Of a stretch of 64,000 nucleotides of DNA, positions 33,720 to 45,959 are shown in pieces. The DNA is from Schistosoma mansoni. Its lineage: Eukaryota; Platyhelminthes; Trematoda; Strigeidida; Schistosomatidae. The notes beneath the pieces were generated by a model. It worked only from the letters and a program-made list of their open reading frames with translations. It was not told the origin of the DNA and made no database searches. Each line of letters opens with the position of its first letter. Position 1 is the stretch's first letter. A program made the position numbers and the translations under genes. Location: NCBI RefSeq assembly GCF_000237925.1, contig NC_031498.1:640015-704014 (forward strand), in the 5' to 3' direction.

Positions 33720-34680
33720 TTGAAATAGTATTATTTTTGCCCAAATCATAGCTTTTAGCATGTATAGCGTATCATTAGAATGTGCTGAAGACTGCACGCT
33801 CGTCATCGGATTTGATACTCTTTAATGCGATCCTTCATAGGATATTGTATGTTGTAAACATCTGTACTTGTGTAACTGTAAAGGATTATTGTTGCTTGAC
33901 AACTTACCCCCATAGTCAATGGTGATTTTCTACCATTTCTTAGACCATTATTTGGTCCCCGTGTTAGATTAGCTTACTTAATTGCCGGAAATAACCTATT
34001 AAGATTTCTTATTTTAACTTTAAATAAAAAATGAGAAGTAACAATGTATCTGAAGCAGATGAACAATTTCAAGACGATAAACTGTAAAATAATGGAGCAC
34101 TTGAAAAGCTTTATGCCTGAGTACCGAAAAAAATATTTTCGATTTTGATGGTGTTTTGTTCTCTGGGCTGAATAATTTGGTCGTGGAGCTTTCATCGTTC
34201 TTCTGAACGACATCATAGGCACAAACTTCAAGTAGAAGTGAAGTGTTCGAATTTCTCCACATATGGCTCCCAGCTTGTTCTGTAGACCTTGACGTTGATT
34301 GGCTCTTGTTGACGATAAACCTGTCATTGTTTACTTCTTGATTTTGATTGTATCTCCCATTGATTTGATTTTTGGTCCTATGTTTGTCCATAATTTTTTT
34401 GATTGGTTGATAAATTGGATCGATTTAAATGTGCTTGTTGATTATTGATTGACCTGAGTTCCAAGTTTCCATAAAAATTCTCTAGTGTTTTTAGAATTGC
34501 CTCTATCCAAGGTCTCCACATTTTTCTTGTCAAATGTGTATCCACAGCTGTCCACATGCATTGATATAAGTGAGAATATTTCATGGTGTTTGACCGCTAA
34601 CTGATGTTCATGCAGACGAAGATGAAGATGGAGTCTGATCAGTCTGATGTAGTGTAGTGTTCTCCACCATCTCAAGAGAT
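33720..34680 (-). mobile_element. Penelope-like or LINE C-terminal remnant
   Basis: Minus-strand frames contain ISMHVDSCGYTFDKKNVETL followed by NSKNTREFL, and then in another frame LELRSINNQQAHLN. This resembles the tail of a GIY-YIG-bearing retroelement protein (a His block, then RE and a SIN...HLNP-like block). The remainder to about 33720 would be its 3' part. The frame shifts several times; it is clearly dead. Confidence 0.45.
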
Positions 34681-35349
34681 GATTTCAATAATGAAAAAGA
34701 AGAGATTAAACAAGTGTACTGCTGCAAATGGAGAGTATTTTGAAGGAGATAAACTTGATTTTCCCAAAAATATTATTTTTTAAAATAAACCAATATTTTT
34801 ATGAATGACATTCACACGTATCTGATGTTTACTAAATAATAAGTAATTTTCAAGCGACAATATTATTTTACACATTTTCTACAATATAGAATTCGTTAAC
34901 AACAAAATACAGTCAACATAGTCAGTCAGTAAGCTACAAAGTAGGGCCAAGCACATATATGCATCGGTCCAAGTTGACAAACCTCGTTAGTACAACAAGA
35001 TGAACACTGAATTCATAGAAGTAGACGGTCAACATAAGAGATAATTAAACTATATGCTACAAATTACTTTAACTCAATTAATCTAGACATCGGTAATTAA
35101 TTATTTTTCAGTTACAAGTAATATAAATGGAAAAACCAAATTGATCGATAATCAGTTTACAGAGAAGAGGAAGAAGAAGAAGAATGATTTCAGAAGAAAA
35201 GGACCTATTCATTATATGTACATATTTCTTTATGTTTTCATCATCTTCTTAACAGTCTGTGGTATTTCATAATAAAAATTTCAATAAGCTTTAACATATT
35301 TATAAAAACTAAATTGGTTGGAATCCATTGTATACAACGTAATTAGTTA

Positions 35350-35452
35350 AACAAAGATGGATAATGGCTAACAGCGGAATACAGCACATCCGTTTCGTCC
35401 TATTCCGGACTCATCAGATGAATGAACCTGCATCCCAGAGTTCATGTTCGCT
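35350..35452 (-). repeat. Family B fragment
   Basis: Minus-strand 3' terminus, ribozyme remnant and start of the tRNA-like body. The core has several changes. Confidence 0.65.
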
Positions 35453-36756
35453 AAATAAACTCAATTTATTCTCCTATTCAATTCATGAAACTTATTTTCA
35501 TCAAGTTCTGTTTGATGAAAGACACTGATATCAACAGAGAAACAAGAAGCTATGACAAACAATGGGAGCTATTTTTTGGTAACGTTATTTCACTTAATTC
35601 AATGCTTGTAAAACACTAATATTTGATTTTGTTTCCAGTTTATTCAACAAACCATGAGCTTTCGTTTCATGTATGATTCACTATCATACTCTCTTTTATT
35701 CCAAAGCTATTATTATTTAAACGTAACCTTTTGTACTCTATTTTCCTATCCTAATACCCAGTTTGGACATAATTGTATTGTTTTCATTGTTTGTGTGTTG
35801 TGGTCATGTTAGTCATCTATTTATTCATGTATCTCTTTACACTAATCTGAATCGGGACCAGATCGAAGTGTCAATTGGAATCGGGTACAAATTGATTAGT
35901 GTTCTAGTTGACTTGTTTTTTCTCTGGCGTGCCCTTGTCAATCAATCAGCTGATGGAATAATTTTCATCTCTCCACTCCAAGCAGTTACTCTAACTTCGA
36001 ACTCACGCGTTTCTAATTTTAAAGTTAAACCAGTCATCTTATGGAGTTAAACTCTTAACCTATATTGAGACAAGTTCCCTCTTATATATTACTGGGTAGA
36101 CAGATCAAAGGCGTAACTATTATCCTGCTAAGACAAAGGCACATTGTAAACGTAACAAATATTATACTTGATAGTTTATAAAGTTATAACTTGAAGTGGA
36201 ATATAGATTCTGATAAGTAATGATTTCATTCTATAGTAGTAACAATGATAATAGTATCTATGACAAAGTGAATACATTTCCTTAAATTTTCTTTTATACA
36301 AATAAGGGTGACAAATCAGTTATCTGAATAACCAATGTAACTAGATACATGAACTGTGAATTATATATATATGGATAACTGTATACAATGTTCCATTAAT
36401 CCTTTGTATTCTTCCGTGTGTACTTATTTATGCCAAGATTATCCTTTAATCTTGATTATTGATAATATTTCCGTTCTTTTATAACAGTGAATACTTTCTT
36501 TAATCAAAAATAGAGTACTTCTTTCCCTTTATACAACCTGACCACTTCATATATATGTATATAGATAGATAAGCATTGTTGAAAAACGTAAATTATATTC
36601 ATTGTAACAGATTAGACTTATAGATATTAACGTTCTATGTAAGATTTCTTAGTTTAGCAACTATTATTCATGGGATTGTTACTGTGTTGAATATTTTTCA
36701 GTATTGATTTTTAAGATTTTATATCTTTACTACTTAAAAAGACATCTTTATTTATA

Positions 36757-37019
36757 AGCAAAGACAGGTAGTGGCTAACAGGGGAATCCAGGACGCGCGT
36801 TTCGTCCTATTTGGGACTAGTCAGCTGGATGTACCTGCATCTCAGAGTTGATATTCATTCTGGATTCCACTGCTAGCCACTATCCATCTTTGCTTATAAT
36901 GCTTGTGAATTAAGGCGATATCGAGGCAATACGTACAGTATGAACATATGCCAATAAGAGACTGATCAGTTGCAGTCCTAAACATCAATGGGAAGATTCA
37001 AACAAACAATACTAACTGA
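36757..37019. repeat. Family B fold-back with 13-bp TSD
   Basis: A minus-strand 3' terminus and ribozyme (about 36786-36830, core CTGACTA, dead) fold back near 36865 into a plus-strand terminus and full tail body. It is flanked by atctttatttata at 36744-36756 and atctttgtttata at 37020-37032 (12/13 match). Confidence 0.8.
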
Positions 37020-37339
37020 ATCTTTGTTTATATATTTAGAGGTTTTGGGAAAATTAGTTTAATTTGCCCATGATTTTTACGTCATGGTCTGATATTGTGA
37101 ATTGAGGCTAGAAATGTGGATCACTGAATACTTAAGGTTATCCATCCAATAAGTGGCATGAAAATCCTGAGTTCAAGCCCTGACGAGAGTGAGGATGCCT
37201 AATGTTGTAGAATCTTCTATTAAGAAAATATAGTCGTCTAGCGCACTTTTGTTTTTTATTGATACCTTCATGAGATGTTACTTTTTTGAAGAATCCACTT
37301 GTAAAGTTGTATTTTTAATAGTTTCAATCACAAACCTAT

Positions 37340-37470
37340 CTTAGCTGAACCAGTATTGAAAACCGGGAAATACTAGACAACTGTTTTGTTCTTCTTTTGG
37401 ACCCCTGAGTACTGAGCAACCTTGATCTCACCACAGAGGCTTAAACCCATGACTAGAGACTTGGTACGAG
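37340..37470 (-). repeat. Family A very old fragment
   Basis: Weak minus-strand resemblance to the ribozyme and B-box region (ttttgttcttcttttggacc, cttaaacccatgac). Low confidence. Confidence 0.3.
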
Positions 37471-37775
37471 AAACGTTATCATTTGGACTAAACAATGAAA
37501 TATCTATAGTCTCCATGATCCTTCTATACTATGAAAACATATGTTAAAAAATTGCACACTTCGGTTTACACTTTGAGTGTACATTTAATAATAACAGTAA
37601 TCTTCACTATTAACACAATTTAAAAAAAAACATTTGCACGGAATTATACTGAAGGTGTAGAATCTGAAAAACTACAGTAAAGACATTGAACCGAATACTA
37701 GACAACTTTAGCAAAATATGTTTTTACTGAAACAAAGCGTAACTAGACCTTCGTAAATAAACTGTTGCAGAAAAT

Positions 37776-38126
37776 TCACTTAGTATTGTTTGCTTGAATC
37801 TTCCCATTGATGTTTAGGACTGCACTTGATCAGTCTCTTATTGGCATATGTGCATACTGTGCGTATTGCCTCGATATAGCCTTAATTCACAAGCATTATA
37901 AGAAGCTATGGATAGTGGCTAGCAGTAGAATCCAGGACGCGCTTCAAACGCCATCGCGTTATCCACTCAGCTACTGAGTCCTGATAGCCCCTTGCTTGAA
38001 GTGAACAGTACTGGGTTCGAGTCCCAGAGTGAACATCAACTCTGAGATGCAGGTACATCCAGCTGACGAGTCCGAAATAGGACGAAACGCGCATCCTGGA
38101 TTCCACTGCTAGCCACTATCCATCTT
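37776..38126. repeat. Family B fold-back with 13-bp TSD
   Basis: The minus-strand tail body, terminus and tRNA-like region are joined at about 38000 to a plus-strand B-box, ribozyme and terminus. It is flanked by tgttgcagaaaat at 37763-37775 and tgttgtagaaaat at 38127-38139 (12/13 match). Confidence 0.82.
38057..38101 (+). ncRNA. Hammerhead ribozyme, family B, intact core
   Basis: Perfect stem I atccag/ctggat, core CTGACGA, stem II GTCC/GGAC with loop GAAATA, GAAA, and an ATC cleavage triplet, which hammerheads tolerate. Confidence 0.8.
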
Positions 38127-38149
38127 TGTTGTAGAAAATGATAGAATTA

Positions 38150-39560
38150 ATAAATTCGAAACACTAAATAACCATTTCTTAGGTAACTTCGCTGTAATTT
38201 GTAACATTTGTTCTTTTTCCTAGTAGTATAGTGTAATGCTTTTTTTCATTTTGTTGATTCTTAATTTATTCAATATCCACTACCGTATATATTCATGAAA
38301 TCGCCGCTGGGAATCAACAATATTCAGCGTATATATTATCCAAGTAAGTTTTGAACTAAGGAATCATATTGTTTGGTTCACATCAAAACTCTACCGACTT
38401 TTTTATTAAATCTATCAAGGGATCAGGATGGGTAGAATTAACAGTGTTAACATATCTGATGAAGTAAGTTTTTAGTGTTGAGCTTCAATGGCCCATCTAA
38501 CAAAAATCCCAGATTAGTCTGGAAGTAAAACTATCTATAGTTCACATTGTGAGAAATCTATCAAATTAACAGTCCTGTGTACATGAATTAGCAATGTATT
38601 TTTTGTATTTATTAACAACAATTGATTTTCAATAATTCAGACGAACTTTCCCATCACTAACTATCTTAGTAAATCCGATTGTATTGATATATGTATTCAA
38701 AATAATTAGCAGATCTATAGGTCCCATCTGTCATAGACTCATTTCACTCTGGACACCAATGAAAACCAAAAATCATTGCCATAGAGTTCCAAACTAGAAT
38801 GAAATAGATACTTACTGTCGCATGACTTTCAAGGATATCTCAATTGAGCTCAGTATGTAGTGAATGAGATCTAAAAGTCCAATCACTATCTACAAAGTCC
38901 CCGTTCAACTAAGTCATGATAATGAGCTCACTAGTAACTTCTAGATGAGTTCTTGAAGTTCTACTGTCAAGTTATAACCTATGGATTTCAGACATACCGA
39001 CAGTGAAATAGTTGTTACCTATGTCATCGAATGATTGTTACAATGTATCAAGAATTCACCTAGGTTGAAAATCTCTACCATTGGATCCCAACTCAATGGT
39101 TCTAACGATTAAGCGTTCACCTCATCATCTTAAAGTACTAGATTCGATCTTTGTTATGGTCATAGTTGTTCACTATTATAAAATTCTGCATCAAGACAAG
39201 ACAACTGCTTCAACGAGACCCTAAATAAGATCAATATTTAACCAATACAACCGAACAAACTAAACCTATCTCCTTCAAAAATAACCCATTCAACCAAATA
39301 AAGAAAATTATTTTCAAGAAATCGAATTTGTCCAACTATTTCATCATCATAACGACCTTGTTCAATCATTCATACATGAAAATTATTCTTTTCAAAGACA
39401 TTTCTGTCAAGCGAATAAACAACACAATCATATTCTTCATTTGTTTTCTCTTCTATGTGATTTTAGACTAATATAAATTTAATAAAAATAAACAATGTCA
39501 AAAAACTGAAAAATAATTTATAAATTAAATTAATTTTATTATTATTACTATTATTGGCAA
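38150..39560. other. AT-rich spacer, nothing supported
   Basis: No exon or recognisable repeat, apart from very diverged family A-like phrases near 38740-39150. Confidence 0.35.
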
Positions 39561-39564
39561 TAAA

Positions 39565-40250
39565 AATCATAAACACCCCCCCCTTGTTTCTATAGTAACA
39601 ACCAACATATTTGTTATGTGAGGTATTTAGTAATAAGAGTAAAATAAAGAGTTCATCTCTCTTTTTTTTCTAATTTTTCTTTCATTCATTTAAATGTTAA
39701 AGTGTCAAATTAAACAAACATTATGCCTAACTAACTAATTAAAACAAAAATACATTATGATTTATTATCATTTTAACATACTACTACTACTACTACTACC
39801 ACCATATTATATGATTATTAGTAGTAATGACTTGTATTTATAATAAAATTATTACCATTATGGTTGTGTGATAATTCATAAACTCTAAATGGATGATCTC
39901 AATTACACGATGTAAAACTATGATTTCTCTCTGTGTGTATGTGTGTGTGTAGAGGGGGGGACTGTTGTCCTTCCCCCACATTAGTGAAAAAAATAAAAAA
40001 TAGATTGAAGTAAGGATAAATGAAATTTCATTTTGAGGAATAATGCTTAATTTTATTTCATCTTTAGTAGCATTAAAAAAAACATCAAATGTATCTCCCA
40101 CCCCCTCCCCCCCATCTATTTTTTTCATGTTCTCACATATAATATTTAATTGAATTACGGAAAAAATTTACCATATCATCCTTAGATAGTTTGTTCATGA
40201 AAAATAAATATTAAATTATCGTTCTGATTTGAAACATGGGGGGGGGTACT
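39565..40250. repeat. Low-complexity block with repeated C and G runs
   Basis: AT-rich DNA with a C run of 8 at 39576, a GT run then G7 at 39954, three C runs at 40098-40114 and G9 at 40238. Triplet (ctA) and (att) microsatellites also occur. No gene. Confidence 0.7.
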
Positions 40251-40496
40251 TATGATAATTATAGTAATAACGATATTATTATTATTATACTATGAGGTAA
40301 TCCAAGTAATCTAATTACAAGTTGACATAGACAAAAATAATTTAGGGTAAAAAAATAACTTAAAGGTTAGTGTGATCATGAACTATGCTATTGGATCATA
40401 TTTATTATGGTCGTAGAAAACAAAAAGAGTGATAGAGTATGATATCCGTCTATTGGGTAATGAATTTAATATTAAAACATTTATTATTCCTGAAGG

Positions 40497-40735
40497 GGGT
40501 TTTGTGGAGATTTTGGTAATTTTATATACTTGAAATCATGAGTCGATTGAAGCTAGACCGCCATGGAAAACCTGGAAGCACTGGATGGCCGTTTCGTCCT
40601 ATCGTGGGACTCATCAGTAGTGTGCATCCACGATCCCGCTTCGCGAGATTCGAACGCACGACCTATCAGTCTCGCACACGAGCACTTAACCGATAGACCA
40701 CTGAGCTGGCCGGTACCCAGTGGTGTTAATGTCTT
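40497..40735 (-). repeat. Family A repeat
   Basis: Minus-strand copy from the tail (gggggttttgtggagatttt) through ribozyme and tRNA-like region to ggtgttaatgtc. Confidence 0.78.
40578..40625 (-). ncRNA. Hammerhead ribozyme, family A, canonical core
   Basis: Core CTGATGA, stem II GTCC/GGAC with loop CACGATA, GAAA, CGGCCA and ATC. Stem I pairs at four positions, with a mismatch next to the core. Confidence 0.62.
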
Positions 40736-41159
40736 ACTTCTATAAAGTTTGTCATACTTTGTTTTTGCAGTACAAAAAACAAAAACAAAAAAAATTCTAT
40801 TTTCAACAAAATAATCTTGACAATATTGTTGTTAATTGAGTTAGATTTTCAAAATATAGAAAAAGTCAACTATTGAAGGTGAAGTTTTTTTCTTTTAAAT
40901 TAATCTTTAATAAAGCTTAAACTAATTTGTAAATCTTTTAGAAACTAAATGATAAACAAGCAGTTACCATGGTAACCAGAATTTTAGAAAAAAAATCTTT
41001 TATGGCTCAATGCAAGAAACAAACAAAAAAAGGGAAAGATGATTGATGAGGAGTTTTGCAGCTCTGCAGATAATTAAAATAAACCATTGTGTCACTGAAT
41101 AAAAATAAAAAGAATTCAGTGAAAAAATTTTCTTTTCAATGAAATTATTTACTTAGCAC

Positions 41160-41694
41160 CCAAATACCTTGGTATGGCCGAGGATGGGGAGAGTCCGCTC
41201 TCCCTCTCGAAATGCTCTCACACGGTCACCCGTATACAGCCTCTTCCAAGGAAGTCCTACTCACTACCTTCTCGTGGCGTTTGTGTTGTTTACGAAATTG
41301 AGAGGACGAAAAGCGAATGTCTGGTGCTTTAACCGGGTTGTTGGACACAGAAAGTCCACCTAGGGGAGTTGGAGAACTCTGATTCCAAACCAATGATGAA
41401 CATGGGCTCCAGGATCTTGAGGGAACAAAAGGCGCACGAACCCATTGTTGGTCACCGGCTAATATGGAACTGAATCTCCTTACGTTGCTCTACTGCCTTG
41501 TGGATCGGACCATTAGGTCGAAGGCTCCGGGTGTAGCCCTCTAAGAAAACCACCTGCTTCAGTTTGGGCACCTGGACAGTATCATAGCCCTCACACAATT
41601 AAATGAAATGACAATTTTTTGTGTGACGCCTGTATATCTGGTTCCCCCTAGTATCAATATTTATGTGTCCAAATAAATGAATAAATAAATTACT
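41160..41694 (+). mobile_element. GC-rich retroelement fragment with an A/T-rich tail
   Basis: This block is much richer in GC than its surroundings and ends in repeated aaat/aaata units (aaataaatgaataaataaat), a typical RTE-type LINE or SINE tail. An imperfect direct repeat (tttacttagc and ttacttaagc) lies at the two sides. No ORF of note. Probably a LINE leader or a short derivative. Confidence 0.5.
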
Positions 41695-41867
41695 TAAGCT
41701 GTACATTCTCATTTAATCAACTGTGGAAACATCGCTCCAAAGTAGTCTTCTTCTAAAGTAATCTACACAGTCAAAGGAATTGGATCGAAGGGAAGTCAAA
41801 TCAATATATAACAATAATTAGTATAACAGCAATCAGTAAGTCAAATGGAAACTCATAATGAAATGAA

Positions 41868-42105
41868 TATGAACATCAACAAGTCTGAGATGCAGGTACA
41901 TCCGGCTGACGAGTCTCAAATAGGACAAAACGCGCGTCAAACTGAATTACACTGCTAGCCACTATCCATCTTTGCTTATAATGCCTGTGAATTAATTAAG
42001 GTTATATCGAGGCAATACGCACAGTATGCATATATGTCAATAAGAGACTGATCAGTTGCAGTTCTAAACAATAATTGGGAGATTCAACCAAACAATACCA
42101 AGTGA
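41868..42105 (+). repeat. Family B repeat, plus strand
   Basis: The ribozyme region is followed by the full tail body to aacaataccaagtgaat. The core CTGACGA is fine but the GAAA box reads AAAA. It shares the gtcaaactg variant with 43073-43380. Confidence 0.75.
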
Positions 42106-42599
42106 ATGTATTCAGTTATTATTATTACCTTAAACAAGTTTTCTTGAATATTATTCAGCTTATTTTTATTATTATGACCTTTATGTTTGTCGTTTTTCTT
42201 TACATCTGTCAATTGGACAATTATCTGACCTGTAAATTATTTTTACCCTTATATTCTTTTCATTGCTCTTGATTATTACGTAATCTCATTTGTTAATAAG
42301 AGTCTCGAATCACTTTATGATGCAATCTTTGCTAGTCTTTTATAGATATATGTTTTCCATATAACTATAAATACGAATGTATAGCTTAAGTAAATGATTT
42401 TGTTGAAAAGAACATTTTCTTCGTTGAATTCTTTTTATTTCTATTTAATGAGTTATATAATTACTACTTACTAACATTCATACTTGTCTTTGATTACTTA
42501 TATCTGAAATTTAACATTTAGCATTGCAATCAATAAAGGTCATTTTAATGAGTCGAAAGGTTTCTTGTTTAAATGGAATTAACACTATGAATCGACTTT

Positions 42600-42720
42600 A
42601 AGTTAATAGACACTGAAAATCAGAGAGAGCATATTAATAGCTATTTCGTTCAAATATGAGACTCGTTAGGAGTGAATACTCACAACCCAGTTGGATATTA
42701 AACCTAGCATCTTCAATTCT
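42600..42720 (-). repeat. Family A very old fragment
   Basis: Faint minus-strand similarity to the ribozyme region (atttcgttcaaatatgagac) only. Confidence 0.25.
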
Positions 42721-43072
42721 TGTGAAAATTATGTTAACTTTAAACGATTTGATTATGAATTCAGTGATTTTACACTTCGAAAATCAGTCGATTCACTATA
42801 TTACATAACTGTCACTCAGTACTATCTGAGACGTTTATCTAAGGTTTAATATGACTGAACATCACCGACTATGGCTTAACTATTTGATAGTTTTTTATTT
42901 ATCTAGAGTTAGACTTATTTTGTACTGAAAGTCATATAGAACAAAAATATGGGCTAAAAAATAGGCTTGTAACGATAAATATTCGTTATCATATTTTCAA
43001 TTCCGTCCGAAATTATACTTTCATACGAAATGGGTGTACATCTCATAAACATCAATATCATATTTCATAGTT

Positions 43073-43380
43073 TTATAAGCAAAGATGGATAGTGGCTAGC
43101 AGTGTAATCCAGTTTGACGCGCGTTTTGTCCTATTTGGGACTAGTCAGCTGGATATACCTGTATCTCAGAGTTGATATTCATTCTGGGACTTGAACCCAG
43201 TACCGTTCGCTTCAAACGCCATCGCGTTATCCACTCAACTACTTAGTCCAACTTCGCTTATAATGAGTGTGAGTTACGGCTATATCGAGGCAATACGCAC
43301 AGTATGCCAATAAGAGACTGATCAATTGCAGTCCTAAACATCAAGGGGAAGATTCAAACAAACAATACCAAGTAAATTTT
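43073..43380. repeat. Family B fold-back with perfect 13-bp TSD
   Basis: The minus-strand terminus, ribozyme and tRNA-like body fold back near 43250 into the plus-strand tail body. It is flanked by atatttcatagtt at 43060-43072 and 43381-43393. The ribozyme core carries CTGACTA and AAAA, so it is dead. Confidence 0.85.
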
Positions 43381-43781
43381 ATATTTCATAGTTGCTTCAA
43401 ATAATTGTCATCCTCTATTACTGTATATTTTTGAAGATATTTATTGAAACTATTGTTTCAACAACTTTTGAAAACCCAATTACACTATCAGTGTTTATAA
43501 TTTTCAATCCGCCTAATCAACATTACTATTATTAGAAACTATGAATTAGCTTAGTAAATACTTACTATAGTTTTGTACAAATGGATTACATTGAGGTTGT
43601 AAAAATGTCCATAAGATACCTTCACCCAACATGCACTCACTTTCCAAAGTCGAGTAAACATGAGGTTCACATAGGACCTATGTATAAATAGACAAAAATT
43701 ATTATGTGATGTAGTCGATGTATATATGTAAAGTAGCTATAAATAGATGAAAATATTTCAATACTGAATTTTCTTAAAAAC

Positions 43782-43902
43782 CTTATATTTTGTGTTGGAG
43801 GGTCGTCTAAGTCTAATACTGATACATGAACTTCTAATAAGAGAACCCAACTATCTACTGGAGTAAGAAACCTAAGAATGAGTAAAACTTCTAATGGGAA
43901 AC
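43782..43902 (-). CDS. Possible exon, unknown minus-strand gene
   Basis: A 121-nt open segment between acceptor gattcag and a weak donor ag|gttttt. It reads FPLEVLLILRFLTPVDSWVL then LLEVHVSVLDLDDPP. It may be a membrane-near or beta-rich extracellular segment. The phase does not connect directly with the exon at 58589-59198. Low confidence. Confidence 0.25.
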
Positions 43903-44369
43903 CTGAATCGAAATATATGCACGAACTCATTCATGAATATGGATACATATCTTCCGTGGATAATTAGGACGAGTTTTCAACAGATAGCGTATTTATGTTC
44001 CCCCGAGTAGTTAAGCTCACTCCTAACCAACAATCTGCTCATCAGCATCTTATACTTATCGTTTCGCTCTTGACTGGTCTCTGGTTGGGTCAGTCTATCA
44101 CCACATAGTATAATTTACAAGCTTCGCATCAAAAATAAACCTTTTATATTATGTTTAATGCAGAGTAATTAACATTAGTCACAAAAGTGGGGATGTATTA
44201 ACCATTTTCATTATAATTGATATCTGAATTATGCATTAGTGCACCTTTTAGGATGAATCATGTTGATTATTTATTCACTTACAATCAGATAAATTGTTTA
44301 GCTACATCGAGACCTAAATAAACAGATGATCTGACAGACAGAAATGTAATCATAACATTATTTTCTGTA

Positions 44370-44500
44370 TGATGGGTACTGGGTTCGAGTATTGGAGGGA
44401 ACATCAACTCTAGTGTCCATGTGCATTCAACTGACGAATCCCAAACGAGGTAGAATGCACGTCCTGAATTTCACTGCTCACTACATTCTTTCTACTCTAT
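44370..44500 (+). repeat. Family B degenerate copy
   Basis: Plus-strand B-box (gggttcgagtattgg), ribozyme remnant (ctgacgaatcccaa) and terminus, strongly diverged. Confidence 0.55.
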
Positions 44501-44689
44501 ATCAACTTGTCTCGTAATTGATATATTGAGGCAACCCGCACAAAATCTACATATCCCAAATCAAGACTAATCACATTCCTGTCGAAATATCAACAACGGA
44601 ATAACTCAAACCATCAGAAATTAAACTGATACCGAATGTGTAGTTTATCTGATTAAATTACCCAATAGTTTCCATCGGGAACCAATCTT

Positions 44690-45075
44690 GGTTACATAAT
44701 TACTGAAAACCATGAGACACTTGACAGCTGCAGTACGTATCTTCCACTTCACAAGGAATCAAACCCAAGACATTTATACTTCGCGATGAGCATTTAGTTT
44801 TAGACCAATAAGCCGACACTCAAAAGATTACATTTCTAGCTTCAATAGATATTTCACGACCATATTTCGGTACCAATGGTTGGTAACTACCTCACATTCA
44901 CCACTGTTGAACTGAGATGTTGGCAGCCTTCCACCAGAACTCCTGAAATTAATCCTTGCTAAGGAATTGGAAGATCCTGCCGTTAGTGTCAAACGGGATC
45001 GATGGTTTGCACTGTTAAGGAGCCCCATATTAGGACGAAAAGAGTGTCCAACGCCTTTTGCATTCTAATGTTTAT
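44690..45075. repeat. Family A degenerate compound copy
   Basis: A minus-strand 5' region (44790-44960) is joined to a plus-strand ribozyme remnant (ttaaggagccccatattagg) and start of tail. Old. Confidence 0.45.
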
Positions 45076-45584
45076 GTCAAATAAACTCGCCGTGTAAGCT
45101 ATGTAATTCAACAATCTACACAGACCTTCTAAAGTAATAAATCAAGAAATCCCTGATAATACATCTGATTCCTATGGTCTGATGCTACAAATGAAGTATC
45201 TTGGTTACAGGATGGACACAAATGATGGAGTAATCGTTACATCTTAAAGACCAAAATTAGAATTGATGCTAAATAGAAAGTATCTTTGCATTGTTAACTT
45301 AAATGATATAAGTAATGATCAAACTTCAATAACACATCAGAGTTAATATCATCATACGAGTAGTTTACTCAAAATGTATCAAAACTGACTTGATTATCTT
45401 TTAAATCTAATATATGACTTATTTGAAATCCACCTGATATTGGGCACAATGTTTTGCTGAGTTCTGTATTTGGAGATAGAGCTAAAAATGTAAAAGAATA
45501 TACTGAACAGTACTATGTAAATACTAGTCATTTTACAATAAACAATTTTCGTGAATTCAGTCATTAAAATCACTAAGATCTCCA

Positions 45585-45955
45585 CAAATCAACATTCTGA
45601 TAATAATCATGTGCTCATTAGTGAATAACTTCAAGTTAGATTTTCTAAAGTTCTAGTGAGAAGTCGTGACCAGTGAAGTTCAATCCGTGTCGGTTGGAGA
45701 CAGCTATCCACTTCACACAAAGGATGATGGGTGGCATAAAATCATAGATCGATTGAAGCTAGATGCTGGTTCAGTGGTCTAGAGATTAAACGTTCGCGCT
45801 CGAGATCGGGGGTCCTGGGTACGGGTCCCTTGTGTGGGATTGTGAGTGTTCACCGATGAGGAGTCCCATACTAGGACAAAACGGACTTCCAGTGCTTCCA
45901 GGTTCTCAATGGTGGTTTAGCTTAAATTGACTCATCAATTCAACTATTAAGATAT
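45585..45955 (+). repeat. Family A repeat preceded by head-to-tail junction
   Basis: A tail end (gatctccacaaatc) leads through ttctgataataatcatgtgc into a complete plus-strand unit: 5' part, tRNA-like region, ribozyme remnant and tail. The ribozyme core is altered (CGATGAGGAG, CAAAA). Confidence 0.7.
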
Positions 45956-45959
45956 ACAA

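Noticed and set aside
35763-36050. 95-codon plus-strand frame with a hydrophobic start
   Set aside because: No similarity, no conserved motif, typical chance frame in AT-rich DNA.
36360-36380. AT microsatellites (also near 4108, 2487 and 63001) as origins or promoters
   Set aside because: Simple dinucleotide repeats are common in this DNA and nothing else supports a function.
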